From positions 248,001-312,000 of the forward strand of contig JAHBNG010000003.1 in assembly GCA_019217005.1 (NCBI GenBank): 64,000 nucleotides of DNA. The letters are read 5' to 3'. How positions within the stretch are numbered: the stretch's first letter is position 1; the number at the start of each line of letters is the position of its first letter. A program made the translations under genes and the position numbers. This DNA is from Chloroflexi bacterium TSY (GTDB lineage Bacteria > Chloroflexota > Anaerolineae > Caldilineales > Caldilineaceae). The notes below the pieces were generated by a model. That model ran no database searches and was not told where the DNA came from. It saw nothing but the letters and a program-made list of their open reading frames with translations. Positions 27,636-36,112 of the stretch are shown in pieces.

Positions 27636-27791
27636 GGGGTGGTTCAGAATTAGGTTTACACTTTTGATACATAGATAAAAATCTATATTGAGGTCATTTT
27701 CTGCCTGAGCATGGCTCAAAGTAGAAAATATAAACATCTTTTCTCTTTGCAAAAATGTAAACCTAATTGTCCGCCTAAAATGAACCACCCC
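27636..27791 (-). mobile_element. 156-bp MITE, copy 4, divergent (8-bp TSD TGATTTAT)
   Basis: Same GGGGTGGTTCA ends and layout as the other copies, but with many substitutions inside; its right terminus reads GTCCGCCTAAAATGAACC. Exact direct repeats TGATTTAT lie at 27628-27635 and 27792-27799. It is the older member of the family, or represents a sister subfamily, and lies immediately upstream of rimM. Confidence 0.93.
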
Positions 27792-27919
27792 TGATTTATT
27801 GTATACAAATACGCAAAACAGCGGAAGGGTTGCCTTCCGCTGCTCATCTGCTATATACCTCATATCGGCACAAAATTGTCAGCTCGCGAAGTGGTGATAT
27901 ACGCCACATCTTGATCTCT

Positions 27920-28124
27920 TAGGGGCCTAGTTGTTTGGGCCTGTCTGTACTCAACCATCAATCACATATCGACAGCTTTTTGTCGATGTTGAGCCGCTAA
28001 GGACCTATAGATTTGGGCCTGCAATTGTGCAGGTCGTCGGCCCAAATTGTGCCGACGGCGGCACTCAACAATCTTGTTCATATCGACAACTTTTTGTCGA
28101 TGTTGATTCGTTAAGGGCCTATAG
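27920..28124. repeat. Tandem hairpin repeats between khpA and rimM (possible structured RNA)
   Basis: Two direct copies of a 46-bp unit (27965-28010 and 28079-28124) contain the hairpin ATCGACArCTTTTTGTCGAT, then a TAAGGrCCTATAG box. A third GGGGCCTAG box starts near 27922. Between them are two more hairpins: CTGCAATTGTGCAG and CGTCGGC/GCCGACG around 28035-28060. The block fills most of the 514-base khpA-rimM gap and has no coding frame. Confidence 0.7.
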
Positions 28125-28128
28125 GCAT

Positions 28129-28356
28129 CTAATCAATTTCTAAAATGATTGGCCGATCATAATCCCGCGTAGCAGCTCGCAAGACCGAACGAATTGCATT
28201 CGCAACGCGTCCATTTTTACCAATCACACGCCCCATATCTTCCTGTGCAACACTTAATTTCAAGATCGTGGCTCGACGAGTCTCTTTGGTATAAACCTCA
28301 ACTTGATCGGGTTCTTCCACCAGAGATTGGGCAATAAATTCAACTAGACGTTCCAT
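28129..28356 (-). CDS. khpA: KhpA-type KH-domain RNA-binding protein
   Basis: 75 residues, the usual size. It starts MERLVEFIAQSLVEEPDQVEV and contains a single KH domain with the GxxG loop VIGKNGR, followed by VANAIRSVLRAA. KhpA proteins are small RNA chaperones usually encoded between rpsP and rimM, as here. It starts 61 bases downstream of rpsP. Confidence 0.93.
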   Translation of the reverse strand: MERLVEFIAQSLVEEPDQVEVYTKETRRATILKLSVAQEDMGRVIGKNGRVANAIRSVLRAATRDYDRPIILEID

Positions 28357-28417
28357 TTTTTCTTCCGATGAACGTTTCTGTTAATTTTTCTTGAGGCAAC
28401 TATTTCACAGTACACGA

Positions 28418-28876
28418 CTAACCGTCTGCATTCTCCCCGTCCTCAGAGTCGGGATCATCAACAGCTGCATCTTGAATCATATCATCGCGACTATCCTCTT
28501 CATTTGCAACGACATATGCTTCGGCAGTCACAGTTGCATCATCAGTACCTGTGGAAACAGATGCGACACTTTCTTCTACGATTTCCCCTACCTCCTCGGT
28601 CACTGTGTCATCATATGGCACAGGCTTTCCGTTGCCATCAAGTAAGTTTTCACTTTTTAATAAGCGAGCGACAGAATCGCTTGGCTGTGCTCCCACCCCC
28701 AGCCAATATGCAGCCCGTGCATGTTGTAAAACGACTGTTTCAGGTTCAGTTCGAGGGTTGTAGGATCCAATCGTTTCAATGAAGCGGCCGTCACGGGGAG
28801 AACGCTTATCAGCAACAACAATTCGATAAAATGGTTTCTTTTTCGCCCCCATACGGCGTAGTCTAATCCGAACCAC
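28418..28876 (-). CDS. rpsP: 30S ribosomal protein S16 with long acidic C-terminal tail
   Basis: 152 residues from a GTG at 28876, which gives the standard S16 start ([40 protein letters not shown]) and has GGAG nine bases upstream. An ATG further upstream (28930) lies inside the palindromic repeat and is not used. S16 is a 30S assembly protein of about 80-90 residues. Here the last 60-70 residues (after about 85) are strongly acidic, rich in Glu, Asp, Thr and Val, and probably disordered. The gene follows ffh and precedes khpA and rimM, the classic order. Confidence 0.95.
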   Translation of the reverse strand: MVRIRLRRMGAKKKPFYRIVVADKRSPRDGRFIETIGSYNPRTEPETVVLQHARAAYWLGVGAQPSDSVARLLKSENLLDGNGKPVPYDDTVTEEVGEIVEESVASVSTGTDDATVTAEAYVVANEEDSRDDMIQDAAVDDPDSEDGENADG

Positions 28877-28891
28877 AGGCTTTTCTCCTTT

Positions 28892-28976
28892 AGTGCTTAT
28901 CCGAAAAGTTCTGTGACGATGCAGCCTCATTCGAGAAACTGGTTAGACTCACAACCACTTTTCGGATAGGTTCTTA
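28892..28976. repeat. 85-bp palindromic repeat, family Q copy 1
   Basis: Arms AGTGCTTATCCGAAAAGT and ACTTTTCGGATAGGTTCT. Other copies lie at 44273-44356 and 60008-60094. It overlaps the last bases of ffh and lies 16 bases upstream of the rpsP start, so it may be transcribed as a hairpin between the two genes. Confidence 0.85.
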
Positions 28977-30338
28977 ATTTAATCCAAACATTTTTAATAA
29001 ATTCTCGCCGCCGCCTCGGCCACGGCGCTTTTTTCCTTTGTTGCCACCAAGAATTCCCATCTGTTTCATCATCTTCTGCATCTCTCGGAATTGTTTGAGC
29101 AACATATTGACATCCTCAACAGTTGTTCCGCTCCCCTTGGCAATACGGCGACGCCGACTACCGTTCAAAACTTTGGGCACTCGTCGTTCCTGCATGGTCA
29201 TACTGTTGATAATCGCTTCTGTCTTCTTGAGACTTTGTTCCGCATCATCCATATCAATCTCTTTCGCCATCTTGCCAATACCCGGAACCATACCAATAAT
29301 ATCCGTAAGAGGTCCAAGACGCTTCATTTGACGTAATTGATCTAGAAAATCCTCAAAGTCAAACTGACCCTCTTGCAGACGTTGTTCCATCGCAAGCGCA
29401 TCTTCTTCCGTGATATTCTCCTGGGCTCGCTCAATCAGCGTTAGCACGTCTCCCATGCCTAAGATTCGGCCAGCCAGTCGATCCGGTTGAAATGCCTCTA
29501 AATCGGGGATTTTTTCCCCCGTTCCCAAAAATTTGATCGGAACCCCAGTTACCTCGCGTACGCTTAATGCGGCACCACCCCGCACATCGCCATCGATCTT
29601 GGTCATAATGAGACCTGTCAATGGAACTCGTTCGTTAAAGCCTTCCGCCACGCGTACAGACTCCTGACCAGTCATCGCATCGACGACAAGTAACACATCA
29701 GACGGATTTGCTACCATGCGAACCTGCTCCAGTTCCCGCATCATCTCGTCATCAATCTGAAGACGGCCAGCTGTATCAAGTAGGACCACTGTGTAAGCTT
29801 TTTCGCGTGCCACTTGCAGGGCATTTTTCGCAATCGTCGAGGCAGCAACGGAAGTCCCCTCGCTATGAACAGGCACATCAATCTGTTTACCTAGAACCTC
29901 AATCTGTTGCACGGCAGCAGGACGATAGATATCGGCTGCAACCAACAAGGGGCGCTGTCCAGACTTGCGCAAGTTTAACGCCAATTTTGCCGCCATTGTT
30001 GTCTTACCTGCACCTTGTAGCCCAACCAACATAATTGCATGGGGTGGTTGTCCTCCCAAATTAAGCGGCGCTGGTTTACCCAAGAGTTCAATTAGCTCTT
30101 CATTCACAATTTTGACGACCTGCTGTGCGGGCGTCAAGCTGTCCATGACTTCAGAGCCAACGGAACGCTCTTTGACACGCCCCACAAACTCTTTGACGAC
30201 TTTAAAGTTGACGTCAGCCTCCAATAGCGCCAAACGGACTTCGCGCATGGCAGCGTTTACATCGCTCTCGCTTAGCTTGCCTTGACGAGATAGTCCATCA
30301 AAAATATTTTGAAGTTTATCGGACAGATTCTCAAACAC
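28974..30338 (-). CDS. ffh: Signal recognition particle protein Ffh
   Basis: 454 residues with a GTG start at 30338 behind an AAGG. It has the N domain (MFENLSDKLQNIFDGLSRQGKLSESDV) and the G domain with P-loop VGLQGAGKTTMAAKL, DTAGRLQID and TKIDGDVRGGAALS. The Met-rich M domain binds SRP RNA and signal peptides (IGMVPGIGKMAKEID, RRIAKGSGTTVEDVNMLLKQFREMQKMMKQMG). It targets nascent membrane proteins to the translocon. The last residues are Lys/Arg/Gly-rich (GNKGKKRRGRGGGENLLKMFGLN), somewhat longer than usual. It is followed by rpsP on the same strand. Confidence 0.97.
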   Translation of the reverse strand: MFENLSDKLQNIFDGLSRQGKLSESDVNAAMREVRLALLEADVNFKVVKEFVGRVKERSVGSEVMDSLTPAQQVVKIVNEELIELLGKPAPLNLGGQPPHAIMLVGLQGAGKTTMAAKLALNLRKSGQRPLLVAADIYRPAAVQQIEVLGKQIDVPVHSEGTSVAASTIAKNALQVAREKAYTVVLLDTAGRLQIDDEMMRELEQVRMVANPSDVLLVVDAMTGQESVRVAEGFNERVPLTGLIMTKIDGDVRGGAALSVREVTGVPIKFLGTGEKIPDLEAFQPDRLAGRILGMGDVLTLIERAQENITEEDALAMEQRLQEGQFDFEDFLDQLRQMKRLGPLTDIIGMVPGIGKMAKEIDMDDAEQSLKKTEAIINSMTMQERRVPKVLNGSRRRRIAKGSGTTVEDVNMLLKQFREMQKMMKQMGILGGNKGKKRRGRGGGENLLKMFGLN

Positions 30339-30652
30339 AATACAGCCTTATCTTTATCAGAATATCCTATGACAATAAAATAAAATCGATCGTTTGTTCC
30401 ATACACAAACTGTCAAATCCTTAACCCACAAATTGTACTGCGAGAATGCCTAATGGTCAAATTAAGCAAGGTTTATCTCCCAAATGTGTGTAAAGTGCTT
30501 CACTGCTGATAGACAAAACAAATGAAGTCGTACGATGCAGAGAAGGCGTTCTCTAATGTTCCACCCGATTGAAAACAGTTAACTTTATTTGAGAGCTATG
30601 GCAGTGCTCAGTATAGCGTGATTATCAGCGCAAATTTGTGGTGGATGAACCA
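30339..30652. other. Intergenic region, mostly featureless
   Basis: 314 bases between ffh and the LysM protein gene. A GGCAGTGCTCAGTATAG sequence near 30600 is shared with 24559. A TGTGTGTAAAGTG stretch near 30483 resembles family P. No gene was found. Confidence 0.5.
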
Positions 30653-33520
30653 TTAAGCGTTCGGTCCCTCGGTAGGAGAGGGCGGTTCGGGAGTATGTGT
30701 TGGCGGATCTGTTGGGATCGGCGTATTCGTTGGTGGCACTGGTGTTGGCGGATCTGTTGGGATCGGCGTCGCTGTTGGCACTTCTTGCACAGGAGTATTC
30801 GTCGGCGGTATTTCTGTGGGAGGCACTGTTGACACGGAGGTACTCGTTGGCGGCGCATCTGTTGGTGTGGGGTCATTCTCTACAGACTCTTTTGTATTGG
30901 TTGGTACGGGCGTAGCCGATGGTGACTCAATATCATCGGTAGTCGGAGGTTTGGTCGAATTCGTTGTATTCGTGGGAGACGGAGTCTCTGTTGGCAACGT
31001 CGCTTCTTGTGTCGGAGTCGCCAACTCGCTGGTCGGAGTCGCTGTTGCATCGCTACTAGATATCGTAGGTGTGTCAGTCGGTTCCTCTGTCGGTAAATCA
31101 TCCTCTTCGTCGTCGTCTTCATCTTCCCCTTGCTCATCAGGCGTTGGGGGCGCCGTGGGTTCCTGTTCAGGTTCTGATGTCGGTGTGGGCGTTTCGGTTG
31201 GGGTCGGTAAGTCATCCTCTTCGTCGTCGTCTTCATCTTCCCCTTGCTCATCAGACGTTGGTGTCGCCGTGGGTTCCTGTTCAGGTTCTGATGTCGGTGT
31301 GGGAACATCAGGCGTTATTTCGCTCGTTGCCTCAGTTGTTGGCAAAGGCTCGTCATCAGTTTCTGATGGAGCAGGCGTAATTGCCTCCGGTGTTACTTCA
31401 GGCGTGATCTCAATCACAGTCACCGTTACATCGGGTGTTTGTGTTGCTTCAATCGTCTCTGTCAGAGACGGTTCTAATGTTGGTGTTTCCGTCGCTGTTT
31501 CGGTTGGGGTTGCTGTCTCGACCTCATCACCGGAATCCGGTCTACTTGGAATTATGGTCACTGTTATGGTAACGGTTGACGATACTGTTGGTGCCGGCGT
31601 AAATGTTGACGTTGGGTCACTTGGAGTCACCGACGTTGGCGTGACTGTTGGTGGTGTCACGATGACTGTTATAGTAAGCGGCACCTCTGGCGTAATCTCT
31701 ACTGTAGACGTTGGTATCAAAGTCGGTGTGAGAGTCGGTATGTCAGTCCATGTTTCTATGGGTGCTTCAGTGATTGTAGCTGTCAGGGTTGGCGTCTCAA
31801 TCACAACGACAGCAGTTGATGTTGGCATCACATTTGTGGGTGCAAATGTAGCAGTTTCTAGCGAACCTGCAGGGACAAAAAATACACTACCGGTTCTTAT
31901 CTGATTTGGCACAGCAATACAATTGACTTGTGCCAGCCGTGCCGTCGAAACACCAAATCGTGCTGCAATCGCGCTCAGGTTATCGCCTTGTTGTACGCGA
32001 TATCCCTTCCAGCCACTTGGGATAGAAGCAGTACATCTCGGTGTTGATGTAAACGTTGCGGTCGATGTCGCAACCACTAGCGGTTCGGGCGTTGCGGTTG
32101 GGGCGACCAGTACGCGCAGGGACTCTCCTTGCACAAACCCTGCTTGTCCCGGCATGATGCGATAGGTTAACTCAACTTCCGCACCCTCAGTTAGCAGTCC
32201 TTCGATGGTCATTTGGGTAAAGACACCATCTTCGTTGGCATCTGGCTGATACCGAGGTAATACAACAGTTGAGCCAACCACCAACAGCTCTGAATTTCGA
32301 TATCCGTGGAACATTCCCGTCATTGTCGCAACTATGACAGCTTCGTTGCGATCGGACCGCTCTTGTGCCAAACGGTTTGACCGCTCTTGTGCCAAGCGAA
32401 CTTCCTCAGCACGGGCTTCGTCTTGGGCACGCATAACAGATCTTCGTTCAGCATCTGGCACTAGTTCGAGACCTACTCGTCGGGACCATTCTTTCAGTGG
32501 GTAGGCAAGGTCGCCGGGAATTGAGGCCCATGCAACCGTAAAGGCGCTCGCAGTACTGAAGAGCATTAAAAGTAAAATGGTCATCGCAACCCGCGCCAAG
32601 CGACCTGTTGGATGAAACAGGGCATTGCGAATCGATTCGATGAACAATGACCAGGATGATGGCTCAGGTAGACTCTCGCGAATGGCTCTTCCAAATTCCC
32701 GCCCTGACGAACGAACAGGAGTGATCGGTTTATCTGTCGTATCTATCGTTTGACTCTGCTGCGGAGTAGCAACTGCCGAATTGTCGACAGATGCCTCAAC
32801 AGGGGACATCTCAGCACGAAAGTCTGCGGCTCTTGCTAAGAATCTATCGCGTGCTGAAGCCCGACGTGGTATAGGTGGGACAGGGGTTGGTTCGGCAACG
32901 ACAAGTCTTGTGCTATCCGTGATCGACAGGAGACGCTTGAGCTCGTTTTGAATATCAGTTGGATATGATGAGAGAATCTGCTCTAATCCCTCGCCATTTG
33001 CCTGTCGTTCAAGCGCTTCGGCCAACAGCGACATGAGAGCACGATGTTTTGCTGCATGATCAAAGAACTCTGCACGAGCAGCAAGACGACGAGATGGAGA
33101 AGGCAGCGGAACTGGCTCTTGTGCAACATGATGTGTAGCAACAACAGTATCGAGGAGGCGCTTGAGTTCAGCACGCTGACCGGCCGGATATGAAGTTAAG
33201 ATCGCCTCCAGTGATGTGCCGGCTTCCAAACGATCGAGCGCTTCACTTAGGTCGGTAACCCGGGTTCGGTGGCGCGTAGCTGTGTCCAAGAACTCTTTTC
33301 GGGCGGCGACGCGATGTGACGGTACAGGAAAAGGGATTGATTCCTGCGCTACGAGCTGGGTACGCTCTACAACAGCCAGCAAACTATTTAGCTCTTCTCG
33401 ATAATCAGCTGGACATGATGCCAACACATTGTCCAGCTCATCGCCAGCCTCTAACCGCTCAAGGGCATTGGCAAATAGATTTTCGAGTTCGGTCTGTTGA
33501 AACTCGTCCTTACTCTCCAT
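30653..33520 (-). CDS. Sigma-factor-linked membrane protein with LysM domain and Pro/Thr-rich tail
   Basis: 955 residues. The N-terminal 210 residues hold three repeats of about 70 residues, each with ALERLEAG, a YP/CP...ELxxLL segment and an R..AR.EF helix. Similar units begin DUF5667-type proteins located next to ECF sigma genes, which suggests a cytosolic sigma-interacting region. One helix (about 307-324) crosses the membrane. Outside lie a helical, charged segment (WSRRVGLELVPDAERRSV), a small beta domain, and a LysM domain (about 503-548; YRVQQGDNLSAIAARFGVS) that would bind peptidoglycan. The final 400 residues are a Thr/Pro/Glu-rich stalk with a 38-residue unit (EPEQEPTA...DEDDDEEDDLPT) repeated twice. 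The gene is downstream of the ruined sigma gene on the same strand. Confidence 0.85.
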   Translation of the reverse strand: MESKDEFQQTELENLFANALERLEAGDELDNVLASCPADYREELNSLLAVVERTQLVAQESIPFPVPSHRVAARKEFLDTATRHRTRVTDLSEALDRLEAGTSLEAILTSYPAGQRAELKRLLDTVVATHHVAQEPVPLPSPSRRLAARAEFFDHAAKHRALMSLLAEALERQANGEGLEQILSSYPTDIQNELKRLLSITDSTRLVVAEPTPVPPIPRRASARDRFLARAADFRAEMSPVEASVDNSAVATPQQSQTIDTTDKPITPVRSSGREFGRAIRESLPEPSSWSLFIESIRNALFHPTGRLARVAMTILLLMLFSTASAFTVAWASIPGDLAYPLKEWSRRVGLELVPDAERRSVMRAQDEARAEEVRLAQERSNRLAQERSDRNEAVIVATMTGMFHGYRNSELLVVGSTVVLPRYQPDANEDGVFTQMTIEGLLTEGAEVELTYRIMPGQAGFVQGESLRVLVAPTATPEPLVVATSTATFTSTPRCTASIPSGWKGYRVQQGDNLSAIAARFGVSTARLAQVNCIAVPNQIRTGSVFFVPAGSLETATFAPTNVMPTSTAVVVIETPTLTATITEAPIETWTDIPTLTPTLIPTSTVEITPEVPLTITVIVTPPTVTPTSVTPSDPTSTFTPAPTVSSTVTITVTIIPSRPDSGDEVETATPTETATETPTLEPSLTETIEATQTPDVTVTVIEITPEVTPEAITPAPSETDDEPLPTTEATSEITPDVPTPTSEPEQEPTATPTSDEQGEDEDDDEEDDLPTPTETPTPTSEPEQEPTAPPTPDEQGEDEDDDEEDDLPTEEPTDTPTISSSDATATPTSELATPTQEATLPTETPSPTNTTNSTKPPTTDDIESPSATPVPTNTKESVENDPTPTDAPPTSTSVSTVPPTEIPPTNTPVQEVPTATPIPTDPPTPVPPTNTPIPTDPPTHTPEPPSPTEGPNA
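31092..31305. repeat. 114-bp tandem repeat inside the Pro/Thr-rich stalk
   Basis: Two near-identical units (about 31092-31190 and 31206-31305) encode the Glu/Asp-rich DEQGEDEDDDEEDDLPT segment with its EPEQEPTA lead-in. This is recent duplication inside the low-complexity stalk. Confidence 0.75.
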
Positions 33521-33700
33521 TCAATGGCTCCGGGTCATTTGCCCAGTCCGAATGTGTCCTTCTCTCTTCTCTCCTCATGCGCGAAATGCGACGTATACAG
33601 GCAATGGATACCGTTCGCTCACAAGTGTCAACGTCAATGAATAGGGTCTTCTCATCAAAAAAAGCTTTGTTCTGTCTCGACCTTGAGAGATACAAAGCTC

Positions 33701-33782
33701 ATAGAGACGCCACTTAAACTTCGGACAATAGAACTGTCTATTGTCGATGGGCAACTGTCCGAAATTTAAATGATGTGGCTAT
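33701..33782. repeat. 82-bp palindromic repeat, family S copy 2
   Basis: Inverted relative to 24369-24450. Arms ATAGAGACGCCACTTAAAC and the complement of ATAGCCACATCATTTAAA; an inner hairpin ACAATAGAAC/GTCTATTGT. It occupies the gap between the LysM gene and the sigma pseudogene. Confidence 0.8.
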
Positions 33783-34294
33783 CAGTTTAGGTGATAATCG
33801 TCAATCACTCGATATGTAGACATCATCAAACTAGCTTTTCATTTCCCAGTAAATCGCGCAGGGTCGAAACCGCGCGATATTGGAGAGCCTTAATCGCACC
33901 TTCCGTCTTAGCCATCATCGTAGCAACTTCAGCGATGCTATATCCTTCTAGAAAACGCAAGCTAACAACCTCAGCCTGCTCGTCAGTTAAACGTCGGATA
34001 GCAGAGCGTAGTCGCTCCGAATCAAGCCTCAGTTCGGCAAATCGTACTGGATTGTCTTTTGTCGATGGAAGAGTAGGGAAATCATCGATGGGGACTTGTT
34101 GTTGGCGATCGCGTCAGCGATAATGGTCGACAACCAGATTATGTGCAATTCGATAGAGCCAGCCAGAAAAAGAACTATGCCAAGCTTTGCTTTGGCGAAT
34201 TGCTTCTAGCATTTTTAGGAATACTTGGGCTGTCAAGTCTTCAGCAAGAGATGGTTCTCCAGTACGCCGATAAATATTATGTACTCGATAGTTG

Positions 34295-34449
34295 GGGGTG
34301 GTTCAAAATTAGGTTTACACTTTTGATATATAGACAAAAATCTATATGAGACCGTTTTCTCTCTGAGAACCGGCGAAATCAGAGAATATAAACGTTCTTT
34401 CTGTTTCTAAAAGTGTAAACCTATCTATCCAGCTAAAATGAACCACCCC
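34295..34449 (-). mobile_element. 155-bp MITE, copy 5 (8-bp TSD GATAGTTG)
   Basis: Identical to copy 3, and to copies 1 and 2 in reverse. Direct repeats GATAGTTG lie at 34287-34294 and 34450-34457 and belong to the IS terminus itself. It splits the left inverted repeat of the IS and so probably immobilises it. Confidence 0.96.
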
Positions 34450-34548
34450 GATAGTTGTGAAATGAATATTTTCCAAATTTGACAAAAGAGACAAAAGTCA
34501 TCTCAATAGATTGCATCAAGAAAAAAGTGCGAAAAAGGAGCCATCAAG

Positions 34549-35952
34549 ATGCAATTGCCGATAGTGAATGTAGCGCCACTGGTCAGGGAGCATAGCGAAA
34601 CCTTTCGTTCAGTATTTGCCAATCGTAAACAGTTTCGCCACTTTGAAAACTATCTGACGGGTCTGATGGTCTTGGACAACAAAAGCATGGCAAATATTGC
34701 CCGTTGCATTCTAGATAGTGCAGATAAGACGAATGTATCACGGTATCTGAGTGAAGCTCCTTGGCGAGCCGAAAAACTCAATGATGAGCGTATAGGTTAC
34801 ATGAAGTCAGAGACAGCACAATACCAACGTTCAGAGTCAGAATCGGTATTAGCGATTGACGATACACTATGTGAACACGTGGGAAGTCTGTTCGAGTATA
34901 TCGACACCCACTACAATCATAGCAATGGTCAGCATCCACTGGCTCATAACTTAGTCACAAGTCACTATGTCAGTGGCGCTGTTCGTTTTCCGGTCGATGC
35001 AAGTATCTACCGACGGTACGAAGAGTTTACCGACTGGGAAGCATTTGTGGGAAACCATTTCCCAGTGACTGAGATTCCCAAGAAAAAGAAAGAACGAACC
35101 GCTTTTCATAAACGAGTGGATAGCCACCTATTAACTGACCCCGCCTTTCGAGGGCTAGACGAAGCGTTTAAGACCAAGATAACCATTGCCAGTGAACTGG
35201 TTGAAAAAGCTGTTGAACGAACCCTTATCTTTGGTTGGGCTCTCTTCGATGGTTGGTATCTCGCTCCAGATCTTCTAGCTGTACTCGATCGTCTGAATAA
35301 AGATTGGATCAGCATCTTGAAGTGCAATCGCAATCTGGAGACAAATAGCTTTCGTTTGCGAGATGAAGACGGTCAGCCAATAACTTTCGAGGGGCCACAT
35401 ATTAAAGTCAAAGAGTTGGTCCCCTACATCCCCCCAGAATGCCTACAAACCTGTCACCATTGATGGTCGTACTTACTATACCTTTACCATGACTGTGCGT
35501 ATCCCTTCTATCGGCAAGGTACGCATCGTGATTAGTTTTGATAATCCTGAATTGCAAGGCAATTAGGCCGTTTTAGTGACCAATCGCACTGATTGTAATG
35601 CCAAACGCATTCTCTCGATTTACCTGCTTCGTTGGCCTATCGAGACGGTTTATCAGGATGGTAAACAACTGCTTGGCCTTGATGAATATTGCATGCGAAC
35701 TGCCCACGCCTTTCAAAAAACATTGGTCTCTGGTCTTCGTGGCTTATTCTCTCTTGCACCTTGATTGTTTGGGACCATCATTGGCTAAAACTCAATTCTC
35801 GCCCAGCAAATCCCTTGGTGAGGCTACTCGGCAGCAAGCTCAGTCACTAATTCAAGATCTCATCTTGACTGCACATCATGCCTTGAATGACGGACAGGAG
35901 ATTGCAGAGGTCTTCGCTACCCTTTTCGCCAAACAGCAGGCCTGCTCTGCTT
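34549..35952 (+). pseudogene. IS4-like transposase, three lesions
   Basis: The frame begins at ATG 34549 after AGGAG and encodes about 300 residues. The first catalytic Asp region (SVLAIDDTLCEHVG) and LIFGWALFDGWYLAPDLLAVLDRL, probably around the second Asp, are present. A C-run near 35435 (VPYIPPE) shifts the frame. The true continuation, NAYKPVTIDGRTYYTF, lies in another frame. An in-frame TAG follows after PELQGN, and then LLRWPIETVYQDGKQ with the catalytic Glu. A second homopolymer indel (six A instead of the five in copy 1) near 35715 shifts the frame again. The intact ancestor would be about 470 residues. It cannot make active transposase without correction. Confidence 0.88.
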
Positions 35953-36112
35953 AATTTTGACTTTGTCAAATCCGGCACCTGCTCAAAATACAACTATCGA
36001 GTTATGTATAAATCTTTGTCTCATACCGATCATAAAGTTCACCAAGCACGTATTCATCAAATTGCATTGCGCTCGCTAATAACTCTGTTTCAGTATAATT
36101 ACCTAGCGACAT

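Larger units (their letters stand above)
34284..36001 (+). mobile_element. IS4-like element, copy 2 (interrupted by MITE copy 5)
   Basis: Same CTCGATAGTTGT/ACAACTATCGAG ends as the copy at 5312. Flanking direct repeat TTATGTA (34277-34283 and 36002-36008). Without the MITE and its duplication it measures about 1555 bp. The MITE entered 11 bases inside the left end. Confidence 0.9.
33826..36112 (-). pseudogene. ECF-type RNA polymerase sigma factor, disrupted by IS and MITE and carrying a nonsense codon
   Basis: The N-terminal piece (36112 down to about 36009; ATG TCG CTA) reads MSLGNYTETELLASAM then VLGELYDRYETKIYT, the region 2 start. After the IS4-like element the gene resumes from 34283 down to the stop at 33826: IYRRTGEPSLAEDLTAQVFL (region 2), FSGWLYRIAHNLVVDHYR, then LTDEQAEVVSLRFLEGYSIAEVA and KTEGAIKALQYRAVSTLRDLL (region 4 helix-turn-helix). 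Three lesions are present. The IS is inserted in region 2. An in-frame TGA at about 34113-34115 replaces a residue between two Arg codons, where CGA would be expected. A one-base frame discrepancy remains at the junction after virtual IS removal. It presumably once controlled, or was controlled by, the LysM membrane protein downstream. Confidence 0.88.

Noticed and set aside
27615..27863. N-terminal extension of RimM
   Set aside because: The extension is encoded by MITE copy 4; RimM homology begins after the ATG at 27614.
27920..28124. CRISPR array
   Set aside because: Only two full units with a repetitive spacer that itself contains hairpins; no cas genes and no uniform spacer length.
30816..31904. 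Long plus-strand frame opposite the Pro/Thr-rich stalk
   Set aside because: Its Val/Gly/Ser-only composition is the mirror image of the Thr/Pro/Glu codons of the real gene.
34143..34349. Plus-strand ORF ending in the MITE-encoded tail
   Set aside because: It is antisense to the sigma-factor pseudogene, whose conserved regions are unmistakable on the minus strand.
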